In this document: positions 24,092 through 33,931 of the stretch, one piece after another
Numbering within the stretch: position 1 is the first letter of the stretch
Layout: every line of letters starts with the position of its first letter
Assembly (NCBI GenBank): GCA_021778115.1
Contig: JAJYCS010000010.1
Location: forward strand, 1-45,696
Direction of reading: 5' to 3'
DNA length: 45,696 nt
Source: Deltaproteobacteria bacterium
Lineage (GTDB): Bacteria > Desulfobacterota > Desulfuromonadia > Geobacterales > Pseudopelobacteraceae
The notes under the pieces: generated by a model
What the model was told of the DNA's origin: nothing
What the model saw: the letters and a program-made list of their open reading frames with translations, nothing else
Databases searched by the model: none
Made by a program: the position numbers and the translations under genes

Positions 24092-24646
24092 ATGCGTAAG
24101 GAAGGCAAGGGGTTGGTGGTTGCACTGGGTCTGGTTGCCCTTATGGCTGCCGGATGTGCCAAGGAAGAGGTGGTGAAGAAGGACGAGCCGGTGGTGCCGC
24201 AACAGACCGTGAAACAGCAGGAACCTGCCAAGCCGGTGGAACCCGCCAAGGTTGAACCTGCCAAGACCGAGGCTACCCAGGAAGGTGCCACCGCCAAGGC
24301 CTCTGCAGCAAACGCCCTGGAGACGGTCTACTTCGACTTTGATAAGTCCGACCTGCGTCAGGATGCGCGCGACGCCCTGGCCAAGAACGCCGAGGCCCTG
24401 CTGAAGCAGCTGGCCAACGACAAGGTCAAGATCGAAGGTAACTGTGACGAGCGTGGCTCCGACGAGTACAACCTGGCCCTGGGGGACCGCCGCGCCAAGT
24501 CCGCCGCCAAGTACCTCGAGACCCTGGGGGTGAAGGCTGACCGGATCACCACCATCAGCTACGGCAAGGAAAAGCCCGCCGTGCAGGGGCATGATGAGGC
24601 AGCCTGGGCCAAGAACCGCCGCGACGACTTCGTCATCGTGAAATAA
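24092..24646 (+). CDS. pal: Peptidoglycan-associated lipoprotein Pal
   Basis: A 184-residue outer-membrane lipoprotein with lipobox LMAAGC (Cys21). A Lys/Pro/Glu-rich linker with repeated 'EPAK' units (res ~33-68) leads to an OmpA-type peptidoglycan-binding domain: 'VYFDFDKSDLRQDARDALAKNA', 'VKIEGNCDERGSDEYNLALGDRRAKSAAKYL' and 'ISYGKEKPAVQGHDEAAWAKNRRDDFV'. It tethers the outer membrane to the cell wall and is released by TolB. The ATG at 24092 follows AAGGAGG by 6 bases. No cpoB/ybgF gene follows; a terminator closes the operon. Confidence 0.97.
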   Translation: MRKEGKGLVVALGLVALMAAGCAKEEVVKKDEPVVPQQTVKQQEPAKPVEPAKVEPAKTEATQEGATAKASAANALETVYFDFDKSDLRQDARDALAKNAEALLKQLANDKVKIEGNCDERGSDEYNLALGDRRAKSAAKYLETLGVKADRITTISYGKEKPAVQGHDEAAWAKNRRDDFVIVK

Positions 24647-24671
24647 CGCTGTCCCGCACGTTCCTTACAAG

Positions 24672-24713
24672 GCACCGGCTGTCAGGCTCACACCTGCGAC
24701 CGGTGCTTTTTTT
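24672..24713 (+). terminator. Terminator of the tol-pal operon
   Basis: GCACCGG (24672-24678) pairs with CCGGTGC (24700-24706) around a 21-base loop that can form a smaller inner stem, followed by seven T. Confidence 0.85.
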
Positions 24714-24723
24714 GTACAGTGGC

Positions 24724-24752
24724 TTGACTTTTGTTATTTTATGTATATATGA
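24724..24752 (+). promoter_or_regulatory. Putative sigma70 promoter of the RND efflux operon
   Basis: TTGACT (24724-24729) with TATATG 16 bases later (24746-24751) in a very AT-rich stretch. The leader to the TolC-like ATG would be about 27 bases. Confidence 0.5.
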
Positions 24753-24783
24753 ATTTCTGTATATCTGATCGACGAGGGATACC

Positions 24784-26133
24784 ATGAAGGTACGTACGAC
24801 CCTGTTGGGAGCAACCCTGCTGGTCATGGCAACCGGCCAGTGCTTCGGCGCCGAACTGCAGCGGCTTACCCTTGGTGAGGCTATTGCCCGGGGGCTGAAG
24901 TTGAACAATCAGGTGCGTGCCGCGGGTTTTCAGGCCGAGGCGGCCCGTGCCGGGGCTACCGCGGCCTCGCTGCATTACCTCCCCAGCGTCACCGTTGAAG
25001 AGGCCTGGTCCCGCTCCAACGTGCCGGTGAATACCTTCATGATGAAACTGAATCAAGGCCGTTTTACTGATAGCGATTTCAAGACCTCCAGCCTGAACAA
25101 CCCGTCGCCGGTCAGCGATTTCAGATCGCAGGTCACGGTTGAACAGCCCCTTCTGGCGCCGGCTGCCTGGGCCGGACAGCGGGTTGCCGGACGGGGGGCG
25201 GAGCGCCAGGAGGCGCTTACGCAGCAGGCCCGTGAGCAGATCGCCTTTCAGGTCTTTCAGCTCTATCTGGAGGTGAAGAGGGCCAAGGCCTATCTGAAGG
25301 CCGCCGACCAGGCGGTGGAGGATGCCCGAGAGAGCCGCCGCCAGGCGGTGGTCCGCACCAGGGCCGGCATGGGATTGAAATCGGATGAACTGCGTGCCGA
25401 TACCCAACTGGCGGCCATGGAACAGCAGGCCATCACTGCCGCCGACAATCTGACCCTTGCCCGGATGCAGCTTGCTCTGGTCACCGGCGGTGAGAGCGGC
25501 AGTGAGGTGGATGCCGGGGGGGCAGTGGTGTTCAACCTGCCCGCTCAGAAGCCTGACCAGCTGCTGCAGCTTGCCCTGCAGCAGCGTCAGGACCTGCTGG
25601 CCGCCGAGCGAGGTAAAGAGCAGGCAGACGCCGCGCTCCTGCAGGTTCGTGCAGGCTTTCTCCCTACCATGGGGGCCTTCGGATCCTGGCAGATGAACGA
25701 TCACACCACCCCTTTCAGCCGGGAACACGACGCCTGGATGGCCGGTGTCTCGCTGCGTTGGAATCTGTTTGACGGCTTCCGTACCTGGAACGGCAGCGGT
25801 CAGGCCCGGGCCGCCCGGAATGCCGCCGCCGAGATGGTGGAAGCAACCCGCAAGGAGGTCGACTACCAGGTACGGGAGGCCCTGCTCCGCAGCCGGGAGG
25901 CCGATAAACGGCTGCAGGTCGCCCGCGCCGCAGTGGCAAGCGCCGAAGAGGCCACCCGTATCCTCTCGAAACGGTTTGATAACGCCCTGGCCACCATGCT
26001 GGAGCTTCTGGATGCCCAGAGTGCCCTCAATCAGGCACGGGCCAATCTGGTTGAGAGCGAATCCGCCCAGCTCCTGGCCGTCGGCCAGGTCTACTACCGT
26101 GCCGGACTATTCCTGAAGGAGGTTCAGCAATGA
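24784..26133 (+). CDS. TolC-family outer-membrane efflux channel protein
   Basis: A 449-residue TolC-like protein with a signal peptide cleaved near 'CFGAE' (res ~23). Two halves of long helices follow, each opened by a 'LTLGEAIARGLKLNNQV'-type or 'QLALQQRQDLLAAERG' outer-membrane efflux repeat; 'SLRWNLFDGFRTWN' marks a barrel strand. It would form the trimeric exit duct for the adaptor and pump encoded just downstream. GAGGG lies 7 bases before the ATG. The stop overlaps the adaptor start by 4 bases. Confidence 0.9.
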   Translation: MKVRTTLLGATLLVMATGQCFGAELQRLTLGEAIARGLKLNNQVRAAGFQAEAARAGATAASLHYLPSVTVEEAWSRSNVPVNTFMMKLNQGRFTDSDFKTSSLNNPSPVSDFRSQVTVEQPLLAPAAWAGQRVAGRGAERQEALTQQAREQIAFQVFQLYLEVKRAKAYLKAADQAVEDARESRRQAVVRTRAGMGLKSDELRADTQLAAMEQQAITAADNLTLARMQLALVTGGESGSEVDAGGAVVFNLPAQKPDQLLQLALQQRQDLLAAERGKEQADAALLQVRAGFLPTMGAFGSWQMNDHTTPFSREHDAWMAGVSLRWNLFDGFRTWNGSGQARAARNAAAEMVEATRKEVDYQVREALLRSREADKRLQVARAAVASAEEATRILSKRFDNALATMLELLDAQSALNQARANLVESESAQLLAVGQVYYRAGLFLKEVQQ

Positions 26134-27248
26134 GCCGATACGCCGTACGCCCCCTGTTGCTGTCTGCCATAGCGGCCGGCCTACTGCTGCAGGCAGGGTG
26201 CACTGAATCAGCCAAGCCCACGTCCCCCCCCCCTGTCGTGGTCAAAGGGGTGACCGTTGCCACCGTACGGAACGCCTCCTTGCCGGAGACCATCGAGGTG
26301 GTGGGGACCGTCCGTGCCCGCACCAGTGCCCTGGTCCTGGCACGGATTCCGGGCACCGTCTGTGAACTCCATGTCCGTGAGGGGGATCGGGTTCGAAAGG
26401 GGCAGCTCCTGGCCCGTCTCGATTCCCAGGAGAGTACCGCCCAGGCCACTGCCGCCTTGGCGGCCATCGATGAGGCCAGACGTGGCCTTGACGAGGCACG
26501 GGCTCAGCGGACGCTGGCCGAGGCAACCTTTACCCGCTTTAAGGCGCTCTATGATGAGCAGGCGCTGACCCGCCAGGAGTTCGAGACCCGCCAGACCGAA
26601 CGTGACCTGGCGCGGCAGGCGGTGGCGCGGGCTGAGGCCCGTCTACGCCAGGTGCAGGAGACCGCCCGGGCAGCCGGCACCATGGCCGACTACTCCAGGA
26701 TCGTCGCGCCGGTGAGCGGTCTGATTGCCAGCAAACAGGTCGATCTGGGGGCCACGGTCTTCCCTGGTCAGCCCCTTATGACCATCGATGACGAATCCAC
26801 CTATCAGCTTGAGCTGGCGGTGCCTGAATCATACGCCGTCAGGATTCACCCCGGCTCACCGGTGCAGATCACTCTGGATGCCCTGCAAAAGTCCATTAAC
26901 GCCAAGGTGACGGAGCTGGTCCCAGCCGCCGACCCGGGCAGCAGAACCTTTACCGCAAAGGTTCCCCTTGGGGTTCGGGGGGTTGCATCCGGCATGTTCG
27001 GCCGGGGAAGTATCTCCTTGGGAGGTACCATCCAGACGATCCTGGTCCCGAAACAGGCGGTCTTCGAGCGGGGCGCCCTGACGGCAGTATGGGCTGTGGA
27101 CCGTGATGCTACCGCCAGGATGCGCCTGGTAAAGGTGGGCACGCAGGTGGGGAATCAGGTGGAGATACTGTCCGGGCTGTCGGCGGGGGAACGTATCGTG
27201 ACGCAGGATACGGGGCGGGTGAGTGACGGGGCGAGAGTGGAACCCTGA
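26130..27248 (+). CDS. RND efflux periplasmic adaptor lipoprotein
   Basis: A 372-residue membrane-fusion protein with lipobox LLLQAGC (Cys24). It has the first half of a lipoyl domain ('VVGTVRARTSALVLARIPGTVCELHVREGDRVRKGQLLARLD'), a coiled-coil hairpin (res ~95-170) rich in Ala, Glu and Arg, and the second lipoyl half ('IVAPVSGLIASKQVDLGATVFPGQPLMTI'). Beta-barrel and membrane-proximal domains complete it. It bridges the pump and the TolC-like duct. Substrate cannot be told from the sequence. Confidence 0.92.
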   Translation: MSRYAVRPLLLSAIAAGLLLQAGCTESAKPTSPPPVVVKGVTVATVRNASLPETIEVVGTVRARTSALVLARIPGTVCELHVREGDRVRKGQLLARLDSQESTAQATAALAAIDEARRGLDEARAQRTLAEATFTRFKALYDEQALTRQEFETRQTERDLARQAVARAEARLRQVQETARAAGTMADYSRIVAPVSGLIASKQVDLGATVFPGQPLMTIDDESTYQLELAVPESYAVRIHPGSPVQITLDALQKSINAKVTELVPAADPGSRTFTAKVPLGVRGVASGMFGRGSISLGGTIQTILVPKQAVFERGALTAVWAVDRDATARMRLVKVGTQVGNQVEILSGLSAGERIVTQDTGRVSDGARVEP

Positions 27249-27270
27249 TGGCGGTCCACGGGAGGGTGCT

Positions 27271-27579
27271 ATGCAATCGGTACTGCTGACATTGGCCGTA
27301 CTGCTGACACTGGCCGGCGGCGCATGGGCCGATGACTTCCGCTGCCCCAACGGGGCTATTGTCTCAACCGGCGACAGTATGGCCATGGTTACCGTTAAAT
27401 GTAGCCCGCCAACCTTTAAGAACGTGCGTACCGAGTCCGAGGCCGGCTACCGGGGTGCCACCATCCTGATCAATGTCGAGGAGTGGACCTACAACGAAGG
27501 TCCGAACCGTCTGGTGCATATCCTTACCTTCCGTAACGGCGTCCTCCAATCGGTCCAGACGGCAGGCTACGGCAGCTAG
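27271..27579 (+). CDS. DUF2845 family secreted protein
   Basis: A 102-residue protein with a cleavable signal peptide (res ~1-20, ending GAWAD). The mature part shows the DUF2845 pattern: '[26 protein letters not shown]', with two cysteines that could form a disulfide, then '[32 protein letters not shown]'. Likely periplasmic. GGGAGG lies 7 bases before the ATG. It is inserted between the adaptor and pump genes, an unusual place that suggests it serves the pump, although no function is known for the family. Confidence 0.85.
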   Translation: MQSVLLTLAVLLTLAGGAWADDFRCPNGAIVSTGDSMAMVTVKCSPPTFKNVRTESEAGYRGATILINVEEWTYNEGPNRLVHILTFRNGVLQSVQTAGYGS

Positions 27580-27595
27580 CACAACGAGGAACAGC

Positions 27596-30500
27596 ATGGA
27601 ACAGCTCGGATTTGCCGGCAAGATCGCCCGCGCCTTCATCAACTCGAAACTCACCCCTCTGATCGTGGGCGCCGCCCTGCTGCTGGGGTTCTTTGCAGTC
27701 AAGATGACCCCCCGTGAGGAAGAACCTCAGATTGTGGTGCCGATGGTGGATATCTTCCTGCCGATGCCGGGGGCCACACCCAAGGAGGTTGAGAACCGGG
27801 TTGTCAAGCCGATCGAGGCCAAGATGTGGGAGATCAAGGGGGTTGAGTATACCTATACCGCCTCCCGCCCCGGCATGGGGATCGTCACGGTCAGATTTCT
27901 GGTTGGCGAGAACATGGAGGCGTCGCTGGTCAAGCTGTACAACAAGCTGATGAGCAACCGGGGCATCCTCCCGCCTGGCGCCCTGCAGCCGTTGGTGGTG
28001 GCCAAATCCATCGATGACGTGCCGATCCTGACCTTGACCCTCTGGTCGGAGCGCTACGGCCACTACACCCTGCGCAAGGTGGCCCGCGAGGTCTGCGATG
28101 AGCTGAAGAAGACCGACAACGTGGCAGAGACCGATATCAAGGGGGGGCTGACCCGGCAGGTGCGGGTGCTGCTTGACCCGGCCCGTCTGGCCAGTTATCA
28201 GCTCTCTCCCCTGCAGCTGGCCGGTGCCCTGCAACAGGGGAACAGCTCGCTGCAGTCCGGAAGCTTTGCGGAGAACAACCGCGAGATACTGGTCCAGACC
28301 GGCGAATTCCTGAAGACGGCCGACGACGTCCGGCACCTGGTGGTAACGGTGCGTAACGGCAAGCCGGTCTACTTAAGCGACGTGGCCACGGTCATCGATG
28401 GGCCGGAGGAGCCCCAGGATTACGTATTCTACGGCCTGGGGCCGGCTGCGGCCACCAAGGGCCTTCATGGACCCCAGGGCGCCAGCTGGCCCGCAGTGAC
28501 CATCTCGGTGGCCAAACGCAAAGGGGCCAACGCCACCTGGCTGGCGGAGGACCTTCTCAAGAAGGTGGAGTTCATGAAGGGACGGGTGATTCCGTCCGAC
28601 ATCAAGGTAGCAGTGACCCGCAACTACGGTGAGACTGCCAAGGAGAAGAACAACGAGCTGCTCTTCCACATGTTCCTGGCCGCCATCTCGGTCACCATCC
28701 TGATTGCATTGTTCATGGGGTGGCGGGCCGGCGCGGTGGCGGCCATCGCCATACCGGTCACCCTGGCCATCACCCTGTTCCTGTTCTCGCTGATCGGCTA
28801 TACCCTGAACCGGATCACCCTCTTTGCCCTGATCTTCTCCATCGGCATCCTGGTGGACGACGCCATTGTGGTGGTGGAGAACATCCACCGCTACTTCACC
28901 ACCATGAAGTTGAAACCGTTGGACGCCGCGGTCAGGGCGGTGGACGAGATCGGCAACCCCACTATTCTGGCCACCTTTGCGGTCATCGCCTCCATCCTGC
29001 CGATGGCCTTCGTCTCCGGTCTGATGGGTCCCTACATGCGGCCGATCCCGGTGGGTGCCAGCATGGCCATGATCTTCTCCCTGCTGGTGGCCTTCATCGT
29101 CACCCCTTATTTCTCCTACCGTTTCATGCGGGGCGAATCCCACGAAGGGGCCCACGAGACCGCCAGCGAGATGTGGCTGACCAGCCTGTACCGGAAGATC
29201 ATGGGACCGCTCATCCATAACCCCCGTCTGCGTTACGGCTTTCTGATCACCGTGGTGGTGCTGCTCCTGGCCTCCTGCTCCCTGATCTACTTCAAGCTGG
29301 TCACGGTCAAGATGCTGCCGTTTGACAACAAGAACGAGCTGCAGGTGATCGTGGATACCCCCAACGGCACCAGCCTGGAGGATACAGCAAAGATCGTCGG
29401 CGAGATGACCGATGTCCTGCGGAAGGAACCGGAGGTGAGCGACTTCCAGACCTACATCGGTACCTCGGCGCCGTTCAACTTCAACGGTCTGGTCCGGCAT
29501 TACTACCTGCGTAAGGGGGCCAACCTGGCCGACATCCAGGTCAACCTTTCCCCAAAAAGTGACCGTTCGCTCCAGTCTCACGACATCGCCAGACGCCTCC
29601 GCCCTCCGCTCAAGGCGGTGGCCGACCGTTACGGCGCCCGGATTAAGGTGGCGGAGATCCCCCCCGGCCCGCCGGTGCTTTCGACCCTGGTGGCGGAGGT
29701 GTACGGCCCGGATCAGGCCACCCGGCTGGCGATCGCCAAAAAGGTGAAGGCTATCTTCGCCAAAACCCCCGGCGTGGTGGATGTCGACTGGTATGTGGAG
29801 GATGACCAACAGAAGGTGAGCTTTGCCGTGGACCGGGAGAAGGCGGCCCTCTCCGGCATCTCCACCGAGGATGTTGCCAAGACCCTGCGGATCGCCCTGG
29901 GGGGGATGGATGTCGGGATACTCCATGTCCAGAACGCGAAGGACCCGGTCACCATCAACCTGCGGGTCCCCCTGGATCGCCGCAGCTCGTTGGATGACCT
30001 CTCCAGCGTCAACGTGCCGGGGCCCAAGGGGAGTGTGCCGCTGTCGCAGCTGGTGCGGGTGGTGTCGGGCAACGAGGACAAGTCCCGTTACCGCAAGAAC
30101 CTGAAGAGCGTCGTCTACGTCATTGGTGACGTGGCCGGCGTGATCGAGGCCCCGGTCTACGCCATCCTGAAGATGCAGAAGGATATCGACAAGATACAGC
30201 TGCCCGACGGTTCAAGAATCGAACAGCTGGCGGCCCATCAGCCCTGGAGCGAGGCCAAACCGTCCATCAAGTGGGACGGCGAGTGGCATATCACCTATGA
30301 GGTGTTCCGTGACCTGGGTATCGCCTTCGGTGCGGTCATGATCCTCATCTATGTCCTGGTGGTGGCCTGGTTCCGCAACTTCACCACGCCGCTGGTGATC
30401 ATGGCGCCGATTCCCCTCACCCTGATCGGTATCCTGCCGGGGCACGCCCTCTTCGGCGCCTTCTTCACCGCCACCTCCATGATCGGCTTCATCGCCCTGG

Positions 30501-30820
30501 CCGGTATCATCGTCAGGAACTCCATCATTCTGATCGATTTCACCGAGCTGCGCCGGGCCGAGGGGATGCCGCTGGACGAGGCGATCATCGATGCCGGCGC
30601 GGTCCGCTTCCGCCCGATCCTCCTGACCGCAGCGGCGGTGGTGGTGGGGAGCATCGTGATCATCTTTGACCCGATCTTCCAGGGGCTGGCCATTGCGCTC
30701 ATGTGTGGCGAGCTCGCCTCCACCTCCCTCTCCATGATCACCATCCCGATCCTCTACTACCTGGTGCAGCGTCGCAAGGAGCGGCGCCAGACACCGCAGG
30801 TCACTGTCGAAGGAGCGTAA
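27596..30820 (+). CDS. RND-family efflux pump, inner-membrane permease
   Basis: A 1074-residue AcrB-type transporter with twelve membrane helices in two repeats. Helix 1 is near res ~20-36 and a block of helices around ~355-540 contains '[25 protein letters not shown]', the family's proton-relay region with paired Asp. Two large periplasmic loops include '[30 protein letters not shown]'. The final repeat has '[27 protein letters not shown]'. It is proton-driven. GAGGA precedes the ATG by 7 bases. Drug, lipid or metal specificity is not evident; there is no local regulator gene. Confidence 0.93.
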   Translation: MEQLGFAGKIARAFINSKLTPLIVGAALLLGFFAVKMTPREEEPQIVVPMVDIFLPMPGATPKEVENRVVKPIEAKMWEIKGVEYTYTASRPGMGIVTVRFLVGENMEASLVKLYNKLMSNRGILPPGALQPLVVAKSIDDVPILTLTLWSERYGHYTLRKVAREVCDELKKTDNVAETDIKGGLTRQVRVLLDPARLASYQLSPLQLAGALQQGNSSLQSGSFAENNREILVQTGEFLKTADDVRHLVVTVRNGKPVYLSDVATVIDGPEEPQDYVFYGLGPAAATKGLHGPQGASWPAVTISVAKRKGANATWLAEDLLKKVEFMKGRVIPSDIKVAVTRNYGETAKEKNNELLFHMFLAAISVTILIALFMGWRAGAVAAIAIPVTLAITLFLFSLIGYTLNRITLFALIFSIGILVDDAIVVVENIHRYFTTMKLKPLDAAVRAVDEIGNPTILATFAVIASILPMAFVSGLMGPYMRPIPVGASMAMIFSLLVAFIVTPYFSYRFMRGESHEGAHETASEMWLTSLYRKIMGPLIHNPRLRYGFLITVVVLLLASCSLIYFKLVTVKMLPFDNKNELQVIVDTPNGTSLEDTAKIVGEMTDVLRKEPEVSDFQTYIGTSAPFNFNGLVRHYYLRKGANLADIQVNLSPKSDRSLQSHDIARRLRPPLKAVADRYGARIKVAEIPPGPPVLSTLVAEVYGPDQATRLAIAKKVKAIFAKTPGVVDVDWYVEDDQQKVSFAVDREKAALSGISTEDVAKTLRIALGGMDVGILHVQNAKDPVTINLRVPLDRRSSLDDLSSVNVPGPKGSVPLSQLVRVVSGNEDKSRYRKNLKSVVYVIGDVAGVIEAPVYAILKMQKDIDKIQLPDGSRIEQLAAHQPWSEAKPSIKWDGEWHITYEVFRDLGIAFGAVMILIYVLVVAWFRNFTTPLVIMAPIPLTLIGILPGHALFGAFFTATSMIGFIALAGIIVRNSIILIDFTELRRAEGMPLDEAIIDAGAVRFRPILLTAAAVVVGSIVIIFDPIFQGLAIALMCGELASTSLSMITIPILYYLVQRRKERRQTPQVTVEGA

Positions 30821-30823
30821 GTC

Positions 30824-31036
30824 ATGTACATCGAGCGTATTGTCAGGATCGTCGCCGGGGCGTTCATCGTCATCTCCCTGCTGCTGGCCCACTTTCAGAG
30901 CCCCTACTGGCTCTGGTTCACCGGTTTTGTAGGCCTCAACCTGTTCCAGTCCGGCTTCACCCAGTTCTGCCCCCTGTTCGTCATCCTTGAAAAACTGGGG
31001 GTGCCGAGGTTCCCGCAGGATGCTGGCGGCAGATGA
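30824..31036 (+). CDS. DUF2892 (YgaP-like) small membrane protein
   Basis: A 70-residue protein with two membrane helices (res ~6-22 and ~27-45) in the DUF2892 arrangement: 'ERIVRIVAGAFIVISLLLA' and 'WLWFTGFVGLNLFQSGFTQFCPL'. The family is often fused or linked to rhodanese and sulfur-metabolism proteins (family knowledge). It starts 3 bases after the pump stop and overlaps the next gene by 4 bases, so it belongs to the efflux operon. Confidence 0.88.
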   Translation: MYIERIVRIVAGAFIVISLLLAHFQSPYWLWFTGFVGLNLFQSGFTQFCPLFVILEKLGVPRFPQDAGGR

Positions 31037-31863
31037 ACGGCCGCATCACCATCCTCTGCGAGAACTCGGTGGGGCCGATCTCCGGCACCCTGGGGGAGCA
31101 TGGCTTCAGCGCGTTGGTTGAGTGGGACGGCGGCTCCCTGCTGTGGGACACCGGCCAGGGGTTTACCCTGCTGCACAACGCCCAGCGAATGCACAAGAAT
31201 CTCCATGAGGTGCGGCAGGTGGCCCTCTCCCACGGCCACTACGATCATGCGGGAGGCCTGCTCCCCCTGCTCCGCAGCTGCGGCCCCAAACAGGTCTTCG
31301 CGCACCCCGCGATATTCACCCCCCGGTACCGGGTCAGCGACCGGGGTGAACCACTCGCCATCGGTATGCCCTATCCCCGTGACTATCTGGAGGGGCAGGG
31401 GGCCACCTTCGAGCTGGCTGAAGGTTTTCGCGAGATAGCCCCGCAGCTCTTCCTGACCGGCGTCATCCCCCGTACAACCGGGTTTGAAACCGGCGATCAA
31501 GGCCTCTTTACGGACCGTTGCGGCTGCCATCGAGACACCTTTCCCGATGACCAGTCCCTGGTGATCGTTGGTGATAAAGGGCTGGTGATCCTCCTGGGCT
31601 GCTGCCACGCCGGTCTGGTCAATACCCTTGACCATGTCGCCGCCTGTACCGGACGGCGTGATATCTACGCCGTCATCGGCGGCACCCACCTCGGTTTCAG
31701 CGCTCCCGAGCAGCTTGATCAGACCGTTCGGGCCCTTGCGGGCTGGCAGCTCCAGAAACTGGCCGTCAGCCATTGCACCGGATTCAACGCAGCCGCCCGC
31801 CTTCAGCGGGAGTTTCCCGCCCTCTTCCAGACCGCCTCGGTCGGTTACTGCCTCCCCCTGTAA
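31033..31863 (+). CDS. Metallo-beta-lactamase-fold hydrolase
   Basis: A 276-residue soluble MBL-fold enzyme. The metal motif is 'ALSHGHYDHAGGLLPLL' (HxHxDH), with a further His in 'GCCHAGLVNTLDHV' and one in 'AVSHCTGF'. It resembles the MJ0296-type branch named after dihydropterin/ribofuranosylaminobenzene phosphate synthase, but substrates of this branch are mostly unknown. It overlaps DUF2892 by 4 bases and is the last gene of the RND operon. A role in detoxifying something linked to the pump is possible but inferred. Confidence 0.85.
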   Translation: MNGRITILCENSVGPISGTLGEHGFSALVEWDGGSLLWDTGQGFTLLHNAQRMHKNLHEVRQVALSHGHYDHAGGLLPLLRSCGPKQVFAHPAIFTPRYRVSDRGEPLAIGMPYPRDYLEGQGATFELAEGFREIAPQLFLTGVIPRTTGFETGDQGLFTDRCGCHRDTFPDDQSLVIVGDKGLVILLGCCHAGLVNTLDHVAACTGRRDIYAVIGGTHLGFSAPEQLDQTVRALAGWQLQKLAVSHCTGFNAAARLQREFPALFQTASVGYCLPL

Positions 31864-31888
31864 AACCTCCACACGCGCGGGTAGCCCC

Positions 31889-31935
31889 TTTTATTTTAGT
31901 GATTCTTATGCTAGATAAGTAAAAATAAAATTTTA
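31889..31935. promoter_or_regulatory. AT-rich quasi-palindrome upstream of pckG
   Basis: An inner dyad, CTTAT (31905-31909) and ATAAG (31915-31919), is flanked by TTTTATTTTA on the left and TAAAAATAAAA on the right. This stands out against GC-rich surroundings and is the only obvious control region before pckG. It may be a repressor or activator site; also a likely promoter position. Confidence 0.35.
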
Positions 31936-31990
31936 GGTGCGTCGGGTATCCGGGCACAAGGTATCTATTCTCAATGGGGAGGTGACAGAG

Positions 31991-33841
31991 ATGGGGTATG
32001 AGGTGACAAACGGCCGGCTGAAAGACTGGGTGGCAGAGGTAGCGGCACTGTGTGAACCTGACAGGATCCACTGGTGTGACGGCTCGCAGGAGGAGTACGA
32101 CGGGCTGTGCGCCCAGATGGTGGAGAACGGCACCTTTATCAGGCTGAACCCCGAGCGGCGCCCTAACTGCTATCTCGCCTTTTCCGACCCGATCGACGTC
32201 GCCCGTGTTGAAGACCGCACCTTCATCTGCTCCACCCACAAGCAGGATGCCGGCCCAACCAACAACTGGATGCCTCCCAAGGAGATGAAGGAGAGGCTGA
32301 ACGGTCTCTTCAAGGGGTGCATGAAGGGGCGGACCATGTACGTGATCCCGTTCAGCATGGGGCCGCTGGGCTCCAACATCGCCAAGATCGGGGTGGAGAT
32401 CACCGACTCCCCCTACGTGGTGGTGAACATGCGGATCATGACCCGTATGGGCAAGAAGGTGATCGACGTACTGGGCAACGGCGAGTTCGTCCCCTGTCTG
32501 CACTCAGTCGGCATGCCGCTGGCTGCCGGTCAGAAGGATGTCCCCTGGCCCTGCAACAAGGAAAAGTACATCGTACACTTCCCGGAGGAGCGGGCCATCT
32601 GGTCCTTCGGCTCCGGGTATGGCGGCAACGCCCTGCTGGGGAAGAAATGCCTGGCCCTGCGGATCGCCTCGGTCCAAGCCCGTGACGAGGGGTGGCTGGC
32701 CGAACATATGCTGATCCTGGGGGTCGAGTCCCCTGCAGGGGAGAAGACCTACGTTGGCGCCGCGTTCCCCAGCGCCTGCGGCAAGACCAACTTTGCCATG
32801 TTGATCCCGCCCAAACCGTTCCAGGACAAGGGGTGGAAAGTCACCACCATCGGTGACGACATCGCCTGGATCAAGCCGGGCTCCGATGGTCAGGTCTACG
32901 CCATAAACCCTGAATACGGCTACTTTGGTGTGGCGCCCGGCACCAACTACACGACCAACCCCAACGCCATGATCTCTTGTGAAAAGAACTCCATCTTCAC
33001 CAATGTGGCCCTGACCGAGGATGGCGATGTCTGGTGGGAGGGGATGACCGACGAACCGCCGGCCCGGCTCACCGACTGGCAGGGGAACGCATGGACCCCC
33101 GGCTGTGGTCGGCCTGCAGCTCACCCCAATGCCCGTTTCACCGCCCCGGCCTCCCAGTGCCCCAGTATCGACCCCGAATGGGAAAACCCCAAAGGGGTGC
33201 CGATGAGCGCCTTCATCTTCGGCGGTCGACGCAAGGATACCGTACCGCTGGTCTATCAGGCCTTCAACTGGAACTACGGCGTCTATCTGGCCTCCACCCT
33301 CGGCTCTGAGACCACCGCCGCTGCGGTTGGCGCCACCGGTAATGTCCGGCGCGACCCCTTCGCCATGCTTCCGTTTTGCGGGTACCATATGGCCGATTAC
33401 TTCGCCCACTGGCTGCAGTTCGGCCGGAGCGTCCCCAAACCGCCCCGCATCTTCAGCGTGAACTGGTTCCGCAAGGATGCTAACGGCAAGTTCATCTGGC
33501 CCGGCTACGGTGATAATATGCGGGTCCTGAAGTGGATTGCGGAACGGGTGCAGGGGAAGACCGGTTCCGTTGAGAGCCCCCTGGGATGGATGCCCCGTTA
33601 CGAGGATATGGATTGGGAAGGGCTTGAGATGCCCCGCGAGAAGTTCAACGAACTGATGTCGGTTGATCGTGGTGTCTGGCAGAACGAGGTGATCTCCCAC
33701 GAGGAGCTGTTCGTCAAGATGTATGACAAACTCCCCAAGGAGTTCCTGCATATCCGCGAACTGATCCTCTCGTCCCTCTGGCGTTCCCCCGAGCATTGGG
33801 AGCAGCTCGGCGATGTCAATCCCGAGGGGTGGAACGAGTAG
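31991..33841 (+). CDS. pckG: Phosphoenolpyruvate carboxykinase (GTP)
   Basis: A 616-residue GTP-dependent PEP carboxykinase that interconverts oxaloacetate and PEP, the gluconeogenic step for cells growing on acetate. Motifs include '[13 protein letters not shown]', the kinase P-loop '[12 protein letters not shown]', the metal-binding 'GDDIAWIK' and the guanine-binding '[14 protein letters not shown]' with 'FNWNYGVY' beyond. The ATG at 31991 has GGGAGGTG 6 bases upstream; a GTG at 31937 in frame adds 18 residues without family character. Followed by a strong terminator. Monocistronic. Confidence 0.97.
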   Translation: MGYEVTNGRLKDWVAEVAALCEPDRIHWCDGSQEEYDGLCAQMVENGTFIRLNPERRPNCYLAFSDPIDVARVEDRTFICSTHKQDAGPTNNWMPPKEMKERLNGLFKGCMKGRTMYVIPFSMGPLGSNIAKIGVEITDSPYVVVNMRIMTRMGKKVIDVLGNGEFVPCLHSVGMPLAAGQKDVPWPCNKEKYIVHFPEERAIWSFGSGYGGNALLGKKCLALRIASVQARDEGWLAEHMLILGVESPAGEKTYVGAAFPSACGKTNFAMLIPPKPFQDKGWKVTTIGDDIAWIKPGSDGQVYAINPEYGYFGVAPGTNYTTNPNAMISCEKNSIFTNVALTEDGDVWWEGMTDEPPARLTDWQGNAWTPGCGRPAAHPNARFTAPASQCPSIDPEWENPKGVPMSAFIFGGRRKDTVPLVYQAFNWNYGVYLASTLGSETTAAAVGATGNVRRDPFAMLPFCGYHMADYFAHWLQFGRSVPKPPRIFSVNWFRKDANGKFIWPGYGDNMRVLKWIAERVQGKTGSVESPLGWMPRYEDMDWEGLEMPREKFNELMSVDRGVWQNEVISHEELFVKMYDKLPKEFLHIRELILSSLWRSPEHWEQLGDVNPEGWNE

Positions 33842-33870
33842 GTTATCAGTCCTTTTTCCTGCTATGACAC

Positions 33871-33908
33871 GGGGGCTGGGCGTTTGTAGCGCTCAGCCCC
33901 CTGTTTTT
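33871..33908 (+). terminator. Terminator of pckG
   Basis: GGGGGCTGGGCG (33871-33882) pairs with CGCTCAGCCCCC (33890-33901), with one G-U pair and a 7-base loop, followed by TGTTTTT. Confidence 0.9.
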
Positions 33909-33931
33909 CCAATACGTACACGTGAGAACCG

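Noticed and set aside
28373-29926. 517-codon minus-strand frame inside the RND pump gene
   Set aside because: Rich in Gly/His/Asp with no motifs, fully antisense to a well-supported transporter.
32504-33796. 430-codon minus-strand frame inside pckG
   Set aside because: Antisense shadow of a highly conserved enzyme; no protein-like features.
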